A DNA stretch of 64,000 nucleotides from Pullulanibacillus camelliae (GCF_014642655.1 NZ_BMIR01000001.1:421518-485517), one strand, 5' to 3'; positions 1 through 13,875 are shown, numbered from the stretch's first letter. Numbers and translations: made by a program. Notes: generated by a model not told the origin, from the sequence alone.

Positions 1-42
1 TGGAGCGGAATCGCGCACCGTCCTCATAACCAGAAATTTTAT
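1..42 (+). repeat. Fragment of dispersed repeat family B (truncated by the window edge)
   Basis: The first 42 bases closely match the right end of the fuller copy at 34975-35215. Both share TCGCGCACCGTCCTCAT followed by a run like CAGAAATT. The rest of this copy lies left of the window. It sits directly after the murA terminator. Confidence 0.6.
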
Positions 43-45
43 TGA

Positions 46-75
46 GAAAAAAAGAAGCCGAGATAACGGCTTCTT
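46..75 (-). terminator. Rho-independent terminator of murA
   Basis: On the minus strand the stem AAGAAGCCG / CGGCTTCTT with a 6-base loop is followed by a run of seven T. It starts at the murA stop codon, so transcription from murA/ywmB probably ends here. Confidence 0.8.
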
Positions 76-1408
76 AAGCGAATTTTGGTTTCATTGTTAA
101 TTTCGGCGTTGTCGATGTCGCTGTTGTGACGCTTTCTGCAACCTCATCTTCAATAACGATGCGTTCAATACTTGCACCAAGTGAGCGTAACTTACCAGTT
201 AGATCAACATATCCGCGGTCAATATGTTGGAGCTCTGTGACACGTGTTGTTCCATCAGCAACTAGACCAGCTAGGATTAATGCGGCACCTGCCCGCAAAT
301 CCGTTGCTGCCACTTCTGCCCCTTGCAATTGTGAAGGCCCATTGATAATAGCTGAGCGACCTTCAATTTTAATATTCGCATTCATTCGTCTAAATTCTTC
401 AACGTGCATAAATCGATTTTCAAAAACGGTCTCAGTAATCATACCCGTACCTTTTGCTTTTAACAGCAAAGCCATCATTTGTGATTGCAAATCTGTTGGA
501 AAACCTGGATGAGGCATGGTCTTGATATCTGTAGGGCGAATAATATCGGGTCCAATAACGCGGATGCCATCAAGCTCTTCTTCAATATGAATGCCCATCT
601 CGGTCATTTTTGCAATTAATGGCCGAAGGTGTTCAGCAATAGCGTCCTCAACAAGCACATTTCCACCTGTAATCGCAGCAGCAATCATATATGTTCCCGC
701 TTCGATGCGGTCAGGAATAATCTCATGGACTGCACCCTTGAGCTGTTTAACTCCAACAATTTTAATTGTACTGGTACCCGCGCCTTTAATCTTTGCTCCC
801 ATTGCATTTAAATATTCGGCGAGGCAAACGATCTCTGGCTCTTGAGCACAATTTTCAAGCTGTGTTTCACCATCAGCCAATACAGCTGCCATAATAATAT
901 TTTCAGTAGCACCCACGCTAGGAAAGTCTAAATAGATATTCGCGCCTTTCAATTTGCCTTTTATTTCAGCCTCAATATAACCATTACCTGTATGAACCGT
1001 AGCCCCCATCGCCTCAAACCCTTTGAGGTGTTGATCAATTGGGCGTGATCCGATAGCACAGCCCCCAGGCATCGCGATACGTGCATGACCTTCTCGAGCG
1101 AGCAATGCACCCATGACAAGAACAGATGCCCTCATCTTACGAACGTATTCAAAGGGTGCTTCTGTGGTCAATTGTGAAGTTGCATTGACCGTCACACAAT
1201 CCTCATTAAATTCAACATCTGCATTTAAATATTTGAGTACCTCATTTATCGTATACACATCTGCCAATGCAGGAACGTTATATATTTTGCTAATGCCTTT
1301 AGTTGCTAAAATCGATGCAGCGATAACAGGAAGCACTGCGTTTTTCGCTCCGTCGACTTTAACGGTACCGTTCAAACGCTTGCCCCCTTGAACAATGATT
1401 TTTTCCAA
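74..1408 (-). CDS. murA: UDP-N-acetylglucosamine 1-carboxyvinyltransferase MurA
   Basis: First committed step of peptidoglycan synthesis in the cytoplasm: enolpyruvyl transfer from PEP to UDP-GlcNAc. The 444-residue product has the EPSP-synthase-like fold sequence pattern, with GAKNAVLP near the N-terminus. The PEP/fosfomycin-binding cysteine lies in [14 protein letters not shown] (Cys117). I chose the TTG at 1408 because GGAGGGG lies 8 bases upstream; an in-frame TTG at 1429 would put that Shine-Dalgarno inside the gene. It follows ywmB and the DUF1146 gene as murAA does in B. subtilis. A second, murZ-type copy is at 30560. The C-terminal tail after about residue 425 (rich in Thr/Ser and Val) is slightly longer than usual. 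Confidence 0.95.
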   Translation of the reverse strand: MEKIIVQGGKRLNGTVKVDGAKNAVLPVIAASILATKGISKIYNVPALADVYTINEVLKYLNADVEFNEDCVTVNATSQLTTEAPFEYVRKMRASVLVMGALLAREGHARIAMPGGCAIGSRPIDQHLKGFEAMGATVHTGNGYIEAEIKGKLKGANIYLDFPSVGATENIIMAAVLADGETQLENCAQEPEIVCLAEYLNAMGAKIKGAGTSTIKIVGVKQLKGAVHEIIPDRIEAGTYMIAAAITGGNVLVEDAIAEHLRPLIAKMTEMGIHIEEELDGIRVIGPDIIRPTDIKTMPHPGFPTDLQSQMMALLLKAKGTGMITETVFENRFMHVEEFRRMNANIKIEGRSAIINGPSQLQGAEVAATDLRAGAALILAGLVADGTTRVTELQHIDRGYVDLTGKLRSLGASIERIVIEDEVAESVTTATSTTPKLTMKPKFA

Positions 1409-1491
1409 CGTATTCCCCTCCGCGTCCAATTTCGTTATTCAGTTTTATTCCGGAAAGTGAGGAACATGACAACAGCCCAACCCTCAATTTA

Positions 1492-2253
1492 TTAGTATTC
1501 AGCAGTGATAATGGGTGTGCCTAATGTAACAGTTGTCTTCCCACCTGTTTTTCTTAGTCCAATTTGAAGATTCATTTTATTCCCGTTCGTTTGAATCAAG
1601 TCCTTCCAGTACTTATTATATGCGGAAAGGGATACAAACGTTTTATCTTTATCTTTCTCAATTTCAGTTGCATTTAAATCTGTTAAAAACTGCTTTGCTT
1701 TTTGATTCATGCCAACGTCCATTGTACCATCGATTTCACCAGATGCCCATGTGAAGATTTTCCCATTTTTGCTCTGGAATAAACCGCTTAATTGATCATT
1801 AATCTTACCCTTAATCGCTCCCCATTTTTTTTCATTCCATGATTTTCCGTTGACTTCATATATTAGATACGTTCTGTATCCATCTTTATGTGGGTAGGCG
1901 AAGTAACTGATTGTCTCTTGATAATCTTTGTTTATTCGAGTTCCAGTTGCTTTTAACTGCTCATTTTTATTGCCAGCAATAGGTGTCCACTGTATATCCT
2001 CGTTGTGATTCTCCAAAGTACGTACTTCCTTAAAGTATGAAGAAAGATTACTGACTGTTTTAGAATTTTCACGGGCATATACAGACCAAGCTTTAACCGT
2101 CACCTTTTCAGTTTGTAAAGCACTGATTAAAGCAGGAAGTTTGTTCATTTCTTGCGCATATCCGGACACCTTTGCCTGAGCATAAGCAGCACCTATAAAT
2201 AAAGTAAATAAGAAAACAAAAATCAAGACTTTTGGGGTTAACGATCTCTTCAT
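1492..2253 (-). CDS. ywmB: YwmB-family secreted protein (TATA-box-binding-like fold)
   Basis: A 253-residue protein with an N-terminal signal peptide (KRSLTPK, then a hydrophobic stretch to about residue 25 ending AYAQA). The remainder fits the YwmB family, which has a TBP-like fold and no established biochemical role. Its position between the DUF1146 gene and murA matches B. subtilis ywzB-ywmB-murAA, where the locus precedes spoIID. I see no catalytic motif. The family assignment rests on context plus general sequence resemblance. A link to the cell envelope or sporulation is inference from neighbours. Confidence 0.8.
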   Translation of the reverse strand: MKRSLTPKVLIFVFLFTLFIGAAYAQAKVSGYAQEMNKLPALISALQTEKVTVKAWSVYARENSKTVSNLSSYFKEVRTLENHNEDIQWTPIAGNKNEQLKATGTRINKDYQETISYFAYPHKDGYRTYLIYEVNGKSWNEKKWGAIKGKINDQLSGLFQSKNGKIFTWASGEIDGTMDVGMNQKAKQFLTDLNATEIEKDKDKTFVSLSAYNKYWKDLIQTNGNKMNLQIGLRKTGGKTTVTLGTPIITAEY

Positions 2254-2352
2254 AATGATTGCTCCTCTCCTTATTTACAGTGTTGCCAAGGAGAAAAGCA
2301 TCATACATGAAATTCTTTGATCAATTTTGTGTTAAAATGACAAGTTCATACA

Positions 2353-2625
2353 TTATTTATAGATCTGTGGTAAGTATAATGACTGGTTCAAATAATCAAG
2401 GAAAAAGTCAGCAACAAGATAACTGATCGCTATGCTCAATAGGATCAATAATGTTTTAGCTCTTGCACCTTTTGGATTTTTGAACAAAAATTCGAGATTC
2501 AAGCTTTGAATTGCCCACCATGTCAAAAGTAAAGCACAAATATGTACAATTAAATACACCATCGCTTGAACACCAAAATTCAACAAAATAGGACGTCCTT
2601 TCCCTAAATCCGTCAGTTTTTGCAT
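2353..2625 (-). CDS. ywzB: DUF1146 family small membrane protein (YwzB-like)
   Basis: A 90-residue protein with two predicted transmembrane helices (about residues 16-38 and 58-80) joined by a basic loop with NPKGARAKTL. Length, two-helix layout and position between atpC and ywmB match the DUF1146/YwzB family, whose function is unknown. It is 99 bases upstream of ywmB and probably cotranscribed with it. A long gene-free stretch separates it from the atp operon. Confidence 0.85.
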   Translation of the reverse strand: MQKLTDLGKGRPILLNFGVQAMVYLIVHICALLLTWWAIQSLNLEFLFKNPKGARAKTLLILLSIAISYLVADFFLDYLNQSLYLPQIYK

Positions 2626-3536
2626 AATAACCCACGGATTTAACTCACAATGTCACTTACTTAAAGTGTTGGTTTACTGAAAAGACTGCATGAAATCCTG
2701 AATTCAAAGTGAAATATACGTATTGTACCCTTCCGATGAACACAGCTTCCCACCTGTAATGAACGGCAGCGGTCTCTCCAAAAAACGACACCATTTGCCA
2801 TTATTGTGTAAGCAGCCATTTCATTTTTAAAACGCTTGTTTGACTTTAAGTCCTGCATAGATTTAACACAAGCTCTTTCAGTCGTTTTCTTTTGATCAAT
2901 CATTAAAACGCAAAAAGCAAGCGTCTTAGAAAATAAAGCTCAAGTCTTGTTTTCCTAATTATGGCGAAAAAAAACTTCATTTAAATAAACTCTTTACATT
3001 TTAACATAATACAATAATTTATTCGATTTTGAAAGACATTTTTAGGAAAAAAACCGTTTAATATTACAATTGTGTTTCAATATTTCACATAAATGACAAA
3101 AACATTAGCTTGAAAACAATTCTATTCACTATTCTGAGGAGTTATATTAGGTGCTTGTGAAGAATTTGTTACAAAGCGCGAAGAAGCTTTCAATAAACCT
3201 CTTGTTTTATTAATACTGCTTGTCTTTTTATTACATTGTTCAAACAAGGTCACACTGAGGCTATTCTAAATAAAAAAATATAAAATGCCATTTACAATTC
3301 TCCTCATTAAAAGCGGATAACTTGTATTATGATGATGTACCACGCATCATAACGTTCTCCAGATCAAACCAAGCTGATATTAGAAAACTTGGCTCCACTG
3401 CTTCGATGAACCCCTGATGTGATTTTTCAGATCATCCATTAAGGATGTCGTCAAGCCTCAGGTGACGATCGTCAAAGCCCGACTTATCCTATCATCCTTT
3501 GAGGAACGTCAGCGAAGTTGTAAATGCTAATAGCAC
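2626..3536. other. Gene-free stretch between atpC and the DUF1146 gene
   Basis: About 900 bases with no convincing gene. The longest minus-strand reading frame here (2661-2903) has no ribosome binding site and no recognisable family. The AT-rich part from 2900 to 3300 shows nothing I can name; a promoter for the DUF1146-ywmB-murA unit should lie here. The right end holds a copy of repeat family A. Confidence 0.6.
3381..3528 (+). repeat. Dispersed repeat family A, copy 1 (diverged)
   Basis: It shares with copies at 30001, 37131 and 55707 the start TAGAAAACTTGGCT, the core CCTGATGTGATTTTT, a GTC/GCC-CAAGCCT block, CAAAG then CTTAT(A)CTATCATCCTTT, and the end GCGTCAGCGAA-like motif. This copy is diverged in the central hairpin. 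It lies just beyond the atpC terminator. Confidence 0.75.
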
Positions 3537-3574
3537 AAAAAAGTAGCACAAACCAGGGTTTGTGCTACTTTTTT
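3537..3574. terminator. Bidirectional terminator after atpC
   Basis: Long perfect stem AGTAGCACAAACC / GTTTGTGCTACT flanked by A6 on the left and T6 on the right, so it can work from either strand. It overlaps the atpC stop codon and ends the atp operon. Confidence 0.9.
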
Positions 3575-3977
3575 AAAGTGATGCGACTTGTAAACGGTTT
3601 TCAGCACGTTGCAGCTCTTTTTCAGCTTCAGCATAGGCAGCCGTTTTTTCATTGAGCCCTGAAAGTTTCTCTTGAGCGGCTTCTTTTGCTCTTTGAGCAC
3701 GCTCAACATCAATGTCTTCCTTTTTCTCAGCTGCTTCTGTGATAATGGTAACGGTGCTACCTCTACGAACTTCAATAAAACCACCGCTCACCGCTACATA
3801 TTCTTCAGTGCCTTCATGCTTGAGCTTAACCGCACTGATTTTAAGTGGTGCTACGACTGGAATATGATTTGGCAGTATTCCCATATCGCCGGCTGTCGCA
3901 TGCACACTAATCATATGAACGTCACCCTCATAAACAGTGCCGTTCGGTGTCACAATACTCGTGTTAATGGTATTCAC
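3573..3977 (-). CDS. atpC: ATP synthase F1 subunit epsilon
   Basis: Central-stalk subunit of the F1 sector that couples rotation and can inhibit ATP hydrolysis. The 134-residue product has an N-terminal beta-sandwich (to about residue 85, with the GDMGILPNHIPVVAPLKI segment) and a C-terminal helical hairpin rich in Ala, Glu and Lys. A GTG at 3977 is preferred: AAGGAGG lies 8 bases upstream, whereas the upstream TTG at 3983 is only 2 bases from it. Last gene of the atp operon, 48 bases after atpD. Confidence 0.95.
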   Translation of the reverse strand: MNTINTSIVTPNGTVYEGDVHMISVHATAGDMGILPNHIPVVAPLKISAVKLKHEGTEEYVAVSGGFIEVRRGSTVTIITEAAEKKEDIDVERAQRAKEAAQEKLSGLNEKTAAYAEAEKELQRAENRLQVASL

Positions 3978-4025
3978 CTGCAAAACCTCCTTGGGCGCAC
4001 GGCTAGCAAAGCTAAGGGATATCCC

Positions 4026-5477
<1,452 letters not shown>

Positions 5478-6338
5478 TTATTGAAGTGCACTTGCACCGC
5501 CAACAATTTCACTAATTTCTTGCGTAATCGCCGCTTGACGCGCACGGTTGTACTGTAACGTATATTTATCGATAAGCTCTGTCGCATTATCCGTCGAGCT
5601 TTGCATCGCTGTCATACGGGCTGCATGTTCAGCAGCCTTAGCATCAAGTAATGCCCCATAAATAAGTCCCTCAGCATAGAGGGGAAGCAGTGTTTCAAGT
5701 ACTTCCTCCGCATCCGGCTCATATTCATAAGTTGCCGTTTCACTCGATGTTTCAACATCAGCAAGTGGCAAAAGCTTAACATCACGAACTTCTTGAGAAA
5801 TCGCACTCTTAAAGTGATTGTATATCATAAAGAGTTCATCGATTTCTTGATCTTCAAACATGCCGACTGCCAGCTTTGCAATCTCTTTGACATCATCAAA
5901 AGAAGGCTGATCAGGAAGCCCAAGCTTTTCAGCAGCAATCGTAACATCACGATGTCGGAAATGGTTAAATCCCATCCGGCCGATAACGATAACCGTATAT
6001 TCATCACTGGACTTATGACGTTCCTTAATCATTTGATTCACACGTTTGATCACGTTGTTATTATAGGCACCCGCCAACCCACGTTCCGCTGTGAGAATGA
6101 GGTAGCCTGTTTTCTTAACGGGTCTTGTTTGCAGCATGGGATGACGCAAACTCCCTTTGTTGGCACTGGCAATATTGCCCACCACTTCTCGCAATTTATC
6201 CGTATACGAATGATACGCCGTTGCCTGCATCTGTGCTCGGTTCAATTTTGCTGCCGACACCATCTGCATAGCCTTTGTAATTTTACGTGTTTTTTTGGTT
6301 GAATTAATCTTTCCTTTAATATCGCGTAAAGACGCCAA
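5478..6338 (-). CDS. atpG: ATP synthase F1 subunit gamma
   Basis: Rotor shaft of F1, 286 residues. It has the typical N-terminal coiled-coil start [20 protein letters not shown] and C-terminal helix ending [19 protein letters not shown]. It begins with TTG at 6338, with AGGTGGTGAAG just upstream. It is separated from atpA by an unusually long 176-base spacer that contains a hairpin. Confidence 0.95.
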   Translation of the reverse strand: MASLRDIKGKINSTKKTRKITKAMQMVSAAKLNRAQMQATAYHSYTDKLREVVGNIASANKGSLRHPMLQTRPVKKTGYLILTAERGLAGAYNNNVIKRVNQMIKERHKSSDEYTVIVIGRMGFNHFRHRDVTIAAEKLGLPDQPSFDDVKEIAKLAVGMFEDQEIDELFMIYNHFKSAISQEVRDVKLLPLADVETSSETATYEYEPDAEEVLETLLPLYAEGLIYGALLDAKAAEHAARMTAMQSSTDNATELIDKYTLQYNRARQAAITQEISEIVGGASALQ

Positions 6339-6392
6339 GACTCTTCACCACCTTTTTAGAGGACGTGCAAGGTTTGATAACAATCAACTGCT

Positions 6393-6507
6393 CAAAAGTG
6401 AGCATCGCCCTGATCAACTGATTAAACTTTTTCTCCATATGTGCCGACTATAAGCAATCATCGCTCTAGTTGATAAGCAAATGGAGAAGTCGGGGATTTC
6501 CCCCGAC
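6393..6507 (-). other. Structured spacer between atpA and atpG
   Basis: Two palindromes lie in this spacer: GTCGGGGGAAATCCCCGAC at 6489-6507, immediately after atpA, and GCTCACTTTTGAGC at 6393-6406. Neither is followed by a T-run on the minus strand, so a full terminator is unlikely. An mRNA-stability or translation-tuning role is inference. Confidence 0.5.
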
Positions 6508-6514
6508 ACTTGTA

Positions 6515-8572
<2,058 letters not shown>

Positions 8573-8576
<4 letters not shown>

Positions 8577-9061
8577 AGACGGTCACCTATCTGTTTAACA
8601 AACGCATCGATTTCTTGTTTATGGTCTTCTTCACTAACTTCGCGTTCTAATACTTTAGAGGCTAACAGCATAGAAAGCTGAGCCACTTCATCTCGCAATG
8701 AAGCGACTGCCTTTTCTTTTTCATTATTAATTTCTTCTTTTGCTTCTTCGACGATACGATCAGCGCGCGCCTTGGCTTGATTGAGAATCGTTTGTCCTTC
8801 CGATTCCGCTCGTTTACGTTCTGTTTCCATCATTTGTTGCGCTTGCTCACGCACTTTTTTCAATTCTTCTTGTTGTTTTGCAAGGATTGCCTCAGCTTCT
8901 TTTTGGCTGTCCTCTGCTGCCTTAATCTGTGCGTCAATCCGTTCTTGTCTATCACGCATCATCCCCACAACTGGCTTAACAGCAAATCTGGAGACAATCA
9001 ACATTAATATAAGAACAACAACAATTTGAAATATAATGTCACCTATATGGAATTCAAGCAC
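8573..9061 (-). CDS. atpF: ATP synthase Fo subunit b
   Basis: Peripheral stalk subunit, 162 residues: one N-terminal transmembrane helix (about residues 8-27) followed by a long charged coiled coil with many Ala, Glu, Lys and Gln. It starts with GTG at 9061 after GGGAG. It overlaps atpH by four bases. The 134-base gap to atpE holds a strong hairpin. Confidence 0.95.
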
Positions 9062-9171
9062 TCTTCAGTCACTCCCTTCAATCGTAGAAAAGTGTAGATA
9101 CCCCTAAATGTCTTATGAAAAAACAGCAGGAGCTTCGCATACACTAAATTAAGACAGAATCTCGAAACAAA

Positions 9172-9190
9172 GGCGGGAGCGTCTCCCGCC
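9172..9190 (-). other. Intercistronic hairpin after atpE
   Basis: Perfect GC-rich palindrome GGCGGGAGACGCTCCCGCC on the minus strand, five bases past the atpE stop codon, followed only by TTTGTTT. It may act as a partial terminator or 3' stabiliser that helps keep the c subunit in excess; that role is inference. Confidence 0.55.
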
Positions 9191-9195
9191 ATATA

Positions 9196-9438
<243 letters not shown>

Positions 9439-9464
9439 TTAAAGTTAAATAACTCATTTGATAA

Positions 9465-10217
9465 TTAGTGTTCATCTGCGATTTTCTGAGAAATGTAGAC
9501 CATCGCTAAAACTGTAAAAATGTAAGCTTGGATCGCACCAACGAAGAGTGAAAATCCAATCCATGCCATGAGAGGTATAAATGTGAGATACTTTGTCCCC
9601 TCGGCTAAGATGATAATAAGAACTTCACCGGCAAAAATGTTAGCCCATAGCCGGGCAGCGTGCGTGACTGGTTTTGCCAATTCGTCGATGAGATGTAAAG
9701 GCAGCATCCAGGCATATGGCTGAACATAGTGTCCGAGATATCCTTTGGCACTTTTCTTAATACCCATGAAATGTGAGTAAATGAAAATAGCAAAGGCCAT
9801 CGCTACAGTAACGTTGATGTCTGAAGTTGGTGACTTAAACCAACTGACAGCGCCCTCGGCTGAATCCAAGGCCTCCTTCGTTAAACCAAGAGAAGGAATT
9901 GGACCTGTGACATTAGATGTAATCATGACAATTACACCGAGTTCGTTGGCGATAAAGACGAAGAGAAAAATTGTGACAGCAAACCCGAGATACTTCACCG
10001 CTCTCTTGGAATCAAGCATCATATTCGTGATACCTTGTATGAACTCGATTACCATCTCAAAAAAGTTTTGCGCTCCTTTTGGTCGCATATTCCGACCACG
10101 GCTTGCTAATAAGACGATAAGGAGAACGAGAATTGCAGTGACAAGGGTTCCGATCATTACTGTAAGATCAAATGTCAAACCTAAAAACTTAATCTTTGGA
10201 GTTATTTCCAAGGCCAT
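9465..10217 (-). CDS. atpB: ATP synthase Fo subunit a
   Basis: Stator proton channel, about 250 residues, five to six transmembrane helices. The essential arginine is in HAARLWANIFAGE (Arg189). The start is ambiguous: the ATG at 10217 directly follows GGGAGGG, with AAGGAAG a better distance away; a TTG two codons later would have GGAGGG at ideal spacing. The gene overlaps atpI by about 29 bases. Confidence 0.95.
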   Translation of the reverse strand: MALEITPKIKFLGLTFDLTVMIGTLVTAILVLLIVLLASRGRNMRPKGAQNFFEMVIEFIQGITNMMLDSKRAVKYLGFAVTIFLFVFIANELGVIVMITSNVTGPIPSLGLTKEALDSAEGAVSWFKSPTSDINVTVAMAFAIFIYSHFMGIKKSAKGYLGHYVQPYAWMLPLHLIDELAKPVTHAARLWANIFAGEVLIIILAEGTKYLTFIPLMAWIGFSLFVGAIQAYIFTVLAMVYISQKIADEH

Positions 10218-10620
10218 CCCTCCCTTCCTTCATAGCTGCCTCTTTTCTCGCAAATAACACAGCAACAATGATTAAGAGGACAAAATTTAAAAGCAAACCT
10301 AATATCAGTGATCGATAATCGATCGCTTCCGGGAAACGAACAGCAAGTATAACCGCAAAAGCAACCATCAATATGCGGTTAAACATCCCTGTACCCCGTA
10401 AACCCGGCCTACCAGTTATCGCCACTAGACCGGCCATCCTAATGCGTCGCGCTAAGTATAATAGGTTATAGAAGCTGATAAGCCCACCTAATAGCAATCC
10501 GGCGATAAAGGATTTAGCTGGAGTAAGTAACCAGAGAAGTATAAGGATGGTTAAAAAACCGCTTGAAAGGATGATGATTAAGCGGCGCATCCATTTCAAG
10601 TCCGCCCATTCATTTTCCAT
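10189..10620 (-). CDS. atpI: ATP synthase subunit I (AtpI)
   Basis: Small membrane protein of 143 residues with four predicted transmembrane helices, in the position of atpI at the head of atp operons. Family members assist c-ring assembly and ion handling. The ATG at 10620 (MENEWADLKWM) is chosen because AAAGGA is 9 bases upstream; the same frame stays open to 10710 but would overlap the upstream atpZ-like gene heavily. Confidence 0.85.
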   Translation of the reverse strand: MENEWADLKWMRRLIIILSSGFLTILILLWLLTPAKSFIAGLLLGGLISFYNLLYLARRIRMAGLVAITGRPGLRGTGMFNRILMVAFAVILAVRFPEAIDYRSLILGLLLNFVLLIIVAVLFARKEAAMKEGRDGLGNNSKD

Positions 10621-10625
10621 CAAGG

Positions 10626-10844
10626 TCATTCCTTTATAAAAGTTTTCAATGTGAACAGCGCACCGATTAGACCGATTAATAAGCCACCTAAGATCCCAAT
10701 TGCTAACCAAATCGGTTGTGTATGAAATTGATCATCCAAATAACGTCCTAAAAATACTCCACCGACAATACATACAAGTATTTCCAGACCCAAGGTACCG
10801 ACAATACCCACCATTTGCCAAGGATTATCTGTGTTCTTTTTCAC
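10626..10844 (-). CDS. atpZ: AtpZ/AtpI family small membrane protein
   Basis: 72 residues with two transmembrane helices separated by a short loop (RYLDDQFHTQP). It fits the AtpZ/AtpI family found ahead of atpI in many Bacillota. It has a GTG start at 10844 with AAAGGGTG upstream. It is probably the first gene of the operon. Members are proposed to help magnesium or calcium handling or Fo assembly; the exact role here is not shown by the sequence. Confidence 0.8.
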   Translation of the reverse strand: MKKNTDNPWQMVGIVGTLGLEILVCIVGGVFLGRYLDDQFHTQPIWLAIGILGGLLIGLIGALFTLKTFIKE

Positions 10845-11278
10845 ATGAACACCCTTTCATAAAAAATCCCTAAGCGAAATCGGGATGTAATACCATTCAT
10901 TATGACCAAAAAAGTGAAACGCAAAAGCAAATAATTAAGAGGAATCTACCAAAAAAGACACTAGGTTGAATTGTGGATAAAATTCAGGCTTTTCAGTAAT
11001 ATCGTTCAGTGTGCACATTTATGAAAACCCTTTTTCTCTGACATCGTATCAAGCGACACTTAGCTTGTCAACGACAAATATTATGGATGATCAATAGATA
11101 AAAAGTTATATGTGGTTTCTCTTTCATTCTACTTAAATTTTGATATAAGTGGGGACTGAAATTATGACGTTTTATTGAACGTCTAAAAAATTTTTTATTA
11201 ATGTTTTTCCCAACATGTTAATTTAATAACACAGGGCATTGTATTTTTTTGTATATCTGTTATTTAATTCTAAAAACA
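10845..11278. other. Intergenic region carrying the atp operon promoter
   Basis: AT-rich, without a coding candidate. It contains the promoter at 11043-11071. About 190 bases of untranslated leader follow before atpZ. Nothing else is recognised. Confidence 0.6.
11043..11071 (-). promoter_or_regulatory. Sigma-A-type promoter of the atp operon
   Basis: On the minus strand a perfect -35 TTGACA is followed after exactly 17 bases by TACGAT (-10, two mismatches to TATAAT). It points toward atpZ. Confidence 0.65.
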
Positions 11279-11318
11279 TCTGAAAAGAGGACCGATGATG
11301 CTCTCCCCTCTTTTCAGA
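11279..11318 (-). terminator. Terminator of upp
   Basis: 12-bp stem TCTGAAAAGAGG / CCTCTTTTCAGA, ending in TGTTTTT on the minus strand, right after the upp stop codon. Confidence 0.8.
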
Positions 11319-11327
11319 CTATTGCAC

Positions 11328-11957
11328 TTATTTAGTGCCAAACAAACGATCACCTGCATCACCCAAACCAGGAATAATGTAGCCTTTATCGCTCAGTTTC
11401 TGGTCCAAAGCAGCTAAATAAATGTCGATGTCAGGGTGATCCTCCTGAATGCGTTTGACGCCTTCCGGAGCGGCAATTAAACACATCAACTTGATGTTCA
11501 CTGCTCCTTTGTCTTTGATCATAGACAAAGCCGCAGATGCTGACCCCCCTGTCGCCAGCATTGGATCGACAACAATTAGCTCCCGTTCATTTATGTCAGA
11601 AGGCATTTTGGAATAATATTCTACCGGCTCTAATGTATTCGGATCACGATAAAGCCCGATGTGTCCCACTTTAGCGGCTGGAATAAGCTTAAGTATGCCA
11701 TCCACCATACCAAGACCCGCGCGAAGAATGGGGACGATCCCAAGCTTCTTCCCTGAAATCTGATAGGTCTTTGCCTCAGCAACCGGAGTTTGTACCGTAA
11801 TCTCTTCTAAAGGAAGGTCACGTGTAATCTCAAAAGCCATTAACGTCGCCACTTCATCCACCAATTCACGAAACGCTTTTGTTCCTGTTTGATGATCTCT
11901 TATGTACGTTAGCTTGTGTTGAATTAACGGGTGGTCCAATACTTTGACTGCTCCCAT
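11328..11957 (-). CDS. upp: Uracil phosphoribosyltransferase
   Basis: Pyrimidine salvage: uracil + PRPP to UMP. The 209-residue product has the PRPP-binding loop [12 protein letters not shown] and the C-terminal uracil-binding [14 protein letters not shown] start with GGGGAGG five bases away. It lies between glyA and the atp operon as in B. subtilis, with its own candidate promoter and terminator. Confidence 0.96.
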   Translation of the reverse strand: MGAVKVLDHPLIQHKLTYIRDHQTGTKAFRELVDEVATLMAFEITRDLPLEEITVQTPVAEAKTYQISGKKLGIVPILRAGLGMVDGILKLIPAAKVGHIGLYRDPNTLEPVEYYSKMPSDINERELIVVDPMLATGGSASAALSMIKDKGAVNIKLMCLIAAPEGVKRIQEDHPDIDIYLAALDQKLSDKGYIIPGLGDAGDRLFGTK

Positions 11958-11989
11958 GTTATCCTCCCCTTCTTAAACCTCTTCGACAA

Positions 11990-12018
11990 ATTTTACATAA
12001 AAAAAGACATGAATTCAA
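11990..12018 (-). promoter_or_regulatory. Candidate sigma-A promoter of upp
   Basis: Minus-strand TTGAAT, 17-base spacer, TAAAAT, about 30 bases upstream of the upp start codon. Each hexamer is close to consensus. Confidence 0.5.
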
Positions 12019-12073
12019 CTTTATTTGCAAATTGCAACATTTTCGCTATAAATTCTAATATAATCTTGTTTCA

Positions 12074-12215
12074 TTAGAAAACTTGCCTTATACTTCACCG
12101 CTTCACTAAGCACAGCCTGATGTTTGTGCTCACGCGCGCACACACTAAAGTTGTACCATATGCACCCTCAGGATAGCGGAAGCCAAAGCCTGAACACCGT
12201 TAATTAATAGTGATG
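12074..12215 (+). repeat. Probable degenerate copy of repeat family A
   Basis: It begins TAGAAAACTTGCCTTA and retains CCTGATGT, a hairpin-like TGTGC...GCACAC segment and AAGCCAAAG in the same order as the better copies, but most positions have drifted. The rest of the glyA-upp spacer shows only the upp promoter and the glyA terminator. Confidence 0.4.
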
Positions 12216-12272
12216 AGCTCGAGATAAGCGAACGGCCCCCTTTTTACACCAGCACTTATGTAGTTTAATAAA

Positions 12273-12315
12273 GAGAGGGTGTCCCAAGAGCCATTTGGCT
12301 TTTGGGACACCCTCT
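12273..12315 (-). terminator. Terminator of glyA
   Basis: Very long stem GAGGGTGTCCCAA / TTGGGACACCCTC with an inner GCC/GGC pair, followed on the minus strand by TCTTTATT, just after glyA. Confidence 0.75.
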
Positions 12316-12336
12316 TGAAAGCATTCAGTATAAGCT

Positions 12337-13581
12337 TTAATTGTTATTTGGATAAAGTGGAAAGGCCTGAGTAAGCTTACTCACGCGTTCTCTAGCCTCT
12401 TCAGCTACCGCCGCATCATCAACATTTTTTAATACAGAAGCAATGATTCCTGCTAATTCCTTCATCTCTTCTTCACCAAATCCACGGGTTGTAACAGCGG
12501 CTGTTCCCATTCGTACCCCGCTTGTAACAAACGGCTTTTCAGGATCATAAGGAATCGTATTCTTATTTGTTGTAATTCCGACATTATCAAGTGCATGTTC
12601 AGCCACTTTGCCTGTTAGAGATAGATTACGAACATCAAGTAAAACAAGATGATTATCCGTTCCACCAGAGACCAGCCGTAGACCAGCTTCTTGAAGAGCA
12701 GAAGCAAAGGCTCTGGCATTGGCAATGATTTGTTCTGAATAAGCTTTAAAAGAAGGCTGCAATGCCTCACCTAAAGCAACTGCCTTGGCAGCAATAATAT
12801 GCATAAGCGGTCCACCTTGAATGCCAGGGAAAATCGTCTTATCAATCTTTTTAGCAAATTCCTCTTTACAAAGAATCATTCCACCTCTTGGTCCACGCAA
12901 TGTTTTATGCGTGGTCGTCGTGACAAAGTGAGCATAAGGAACAGGATTAGGATGATGCCCTGTCGCAACGAGACCAGCAATATGTGCCATATCCACCATT
13001 AAATAAGCACCGACTGCATCAGCAATCTCACGAAACTTTTTAAAGTCAATTTCTCTTGGATAGGCGCTGGCTCCAGCCACAAGCAATTTAGGTTGATGCT
13101 CTTTGGCCTTCGCTAACACATCTTCATAATCAATACGATGCGTCTCTTTATCTACGCCATATTCGACAAAATTATAAAGCTTCCCACTGAAGTTAACAGG
13201 GCTACCATGAGTCAAGTGACCACCATGAGAAAGGTTCATGCCTAAAACAGTATCGCCAGGTTCAAGAATTGAAAAATATACACCCATGTTGGCCTGAGCA
13301 CCAGAATGTGGTTGTACGTTTGCATGCTCTGCGCCGAAAAGCTCTTTTGCGCGCTCAATAGCTAACGCTTCTACGACATCAACATGTTCACACCCACCAT
13401 AATAGCGGCGGCCTGGATAGCCCTCAGCATATTTATTCGTTAATACTGATCCAGCTGCTTCAAGAACAGCTTCACTCACAAAGTTCTCAGAAGCTATTAA
13501 CTCAATCTTATCTCGTTGTCTATTGAGTTCATCAGTAATAGCCTCATATACTTTTAGATCTTGTTCCTTAATGCTTGACAT
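12337..13581 (-). CDS. glyA: Serine hydroxymethyltransferase
   Basis: PLP enzyme interconverting serine and glycine with transfer of a one-carbon unit to tetrahydrofolate; main source of methylene-THF, which the downstream-mapped yitJ product reduces. 414 residues; PLP lysine in [15 protein letters not shown]; substrate motif [13 protein letters not shown]. The ATG at 13581 has AAAGGG at 8 bases; the GTG at 13590 has none. In B. subtilis ywlG is directly upstream; here the met block intervenes. Confidence 0.96.
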   Translation of the reverse strand: MSSIKEQDLKVYEAITDELNRQRDKIELIASENFVSEAVLEAAGSVLTNKYAEGYPGRRYYGGCEHVDVVEALAIERAKELFGAEHANVQPHSGAQANMGVYFSILEPGDTVLGMNLSHGGHLTHGSPVNFSGKLYNFVEYGVDKETHRIDYEDVLAKAKEHQPKLLVAGASAYPREIDFKKFREIADAVGAYLMVDMAHIAGLVATGHHPNPVPYAHFVTTTTHKTLRGPRGGMILCKEEFAKKIDKTIFPGIQGGPLMHIIAAKAVALGEALQPSFKAYSEQIIANARAFASALQEAGLRLVSGGTDNHLVLLDVRNLSLTGKVAEHALDNVGITTNKNTIPYDPEKPFVTSGVRMGTAAVTTRGFGEEEMKELAGIIASVLKNVDDAAVAEEARERVSKLTQAFPLYPNNN

Positions 13582-13875
13582 CCTTTGCACCCTTTCTTTT
13601 CAAATCTAACCACATCATATCATAATCAAAATCATATTTGACACATTTCTTGGACAATTCGCGACAAATTCTCTCTATCTATTTTAAAGTTTATTTATTT
13701 CCTAGGAAATTAGCGTCAACTTTTGTTATTTTATCCCTCTAAAATAAAGGCATACAAAGCCTTCAGGCGATAATCAGACGCTTTTCGGCATAATCACTCG
13801 TTTTAATACGAAAAAACGTATGTCCTTCCTATTTCTTAAAAAGACATTTCTCAACAGCTTATTCGACATGAAGAA

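Noticed and set aside
126-512. Plus-strand frames antisense to murA and other long genes
   Set aside because: They are mirror frames of well-supported genes, with no start signals.
2661-2903. 80-codon minus-strand reading frame upstream of the DUF1146 gene
   Set aside because: No ribosome binding site, no family resemblance, unusual composition (many Arg, Cys, Phe); likely chance.
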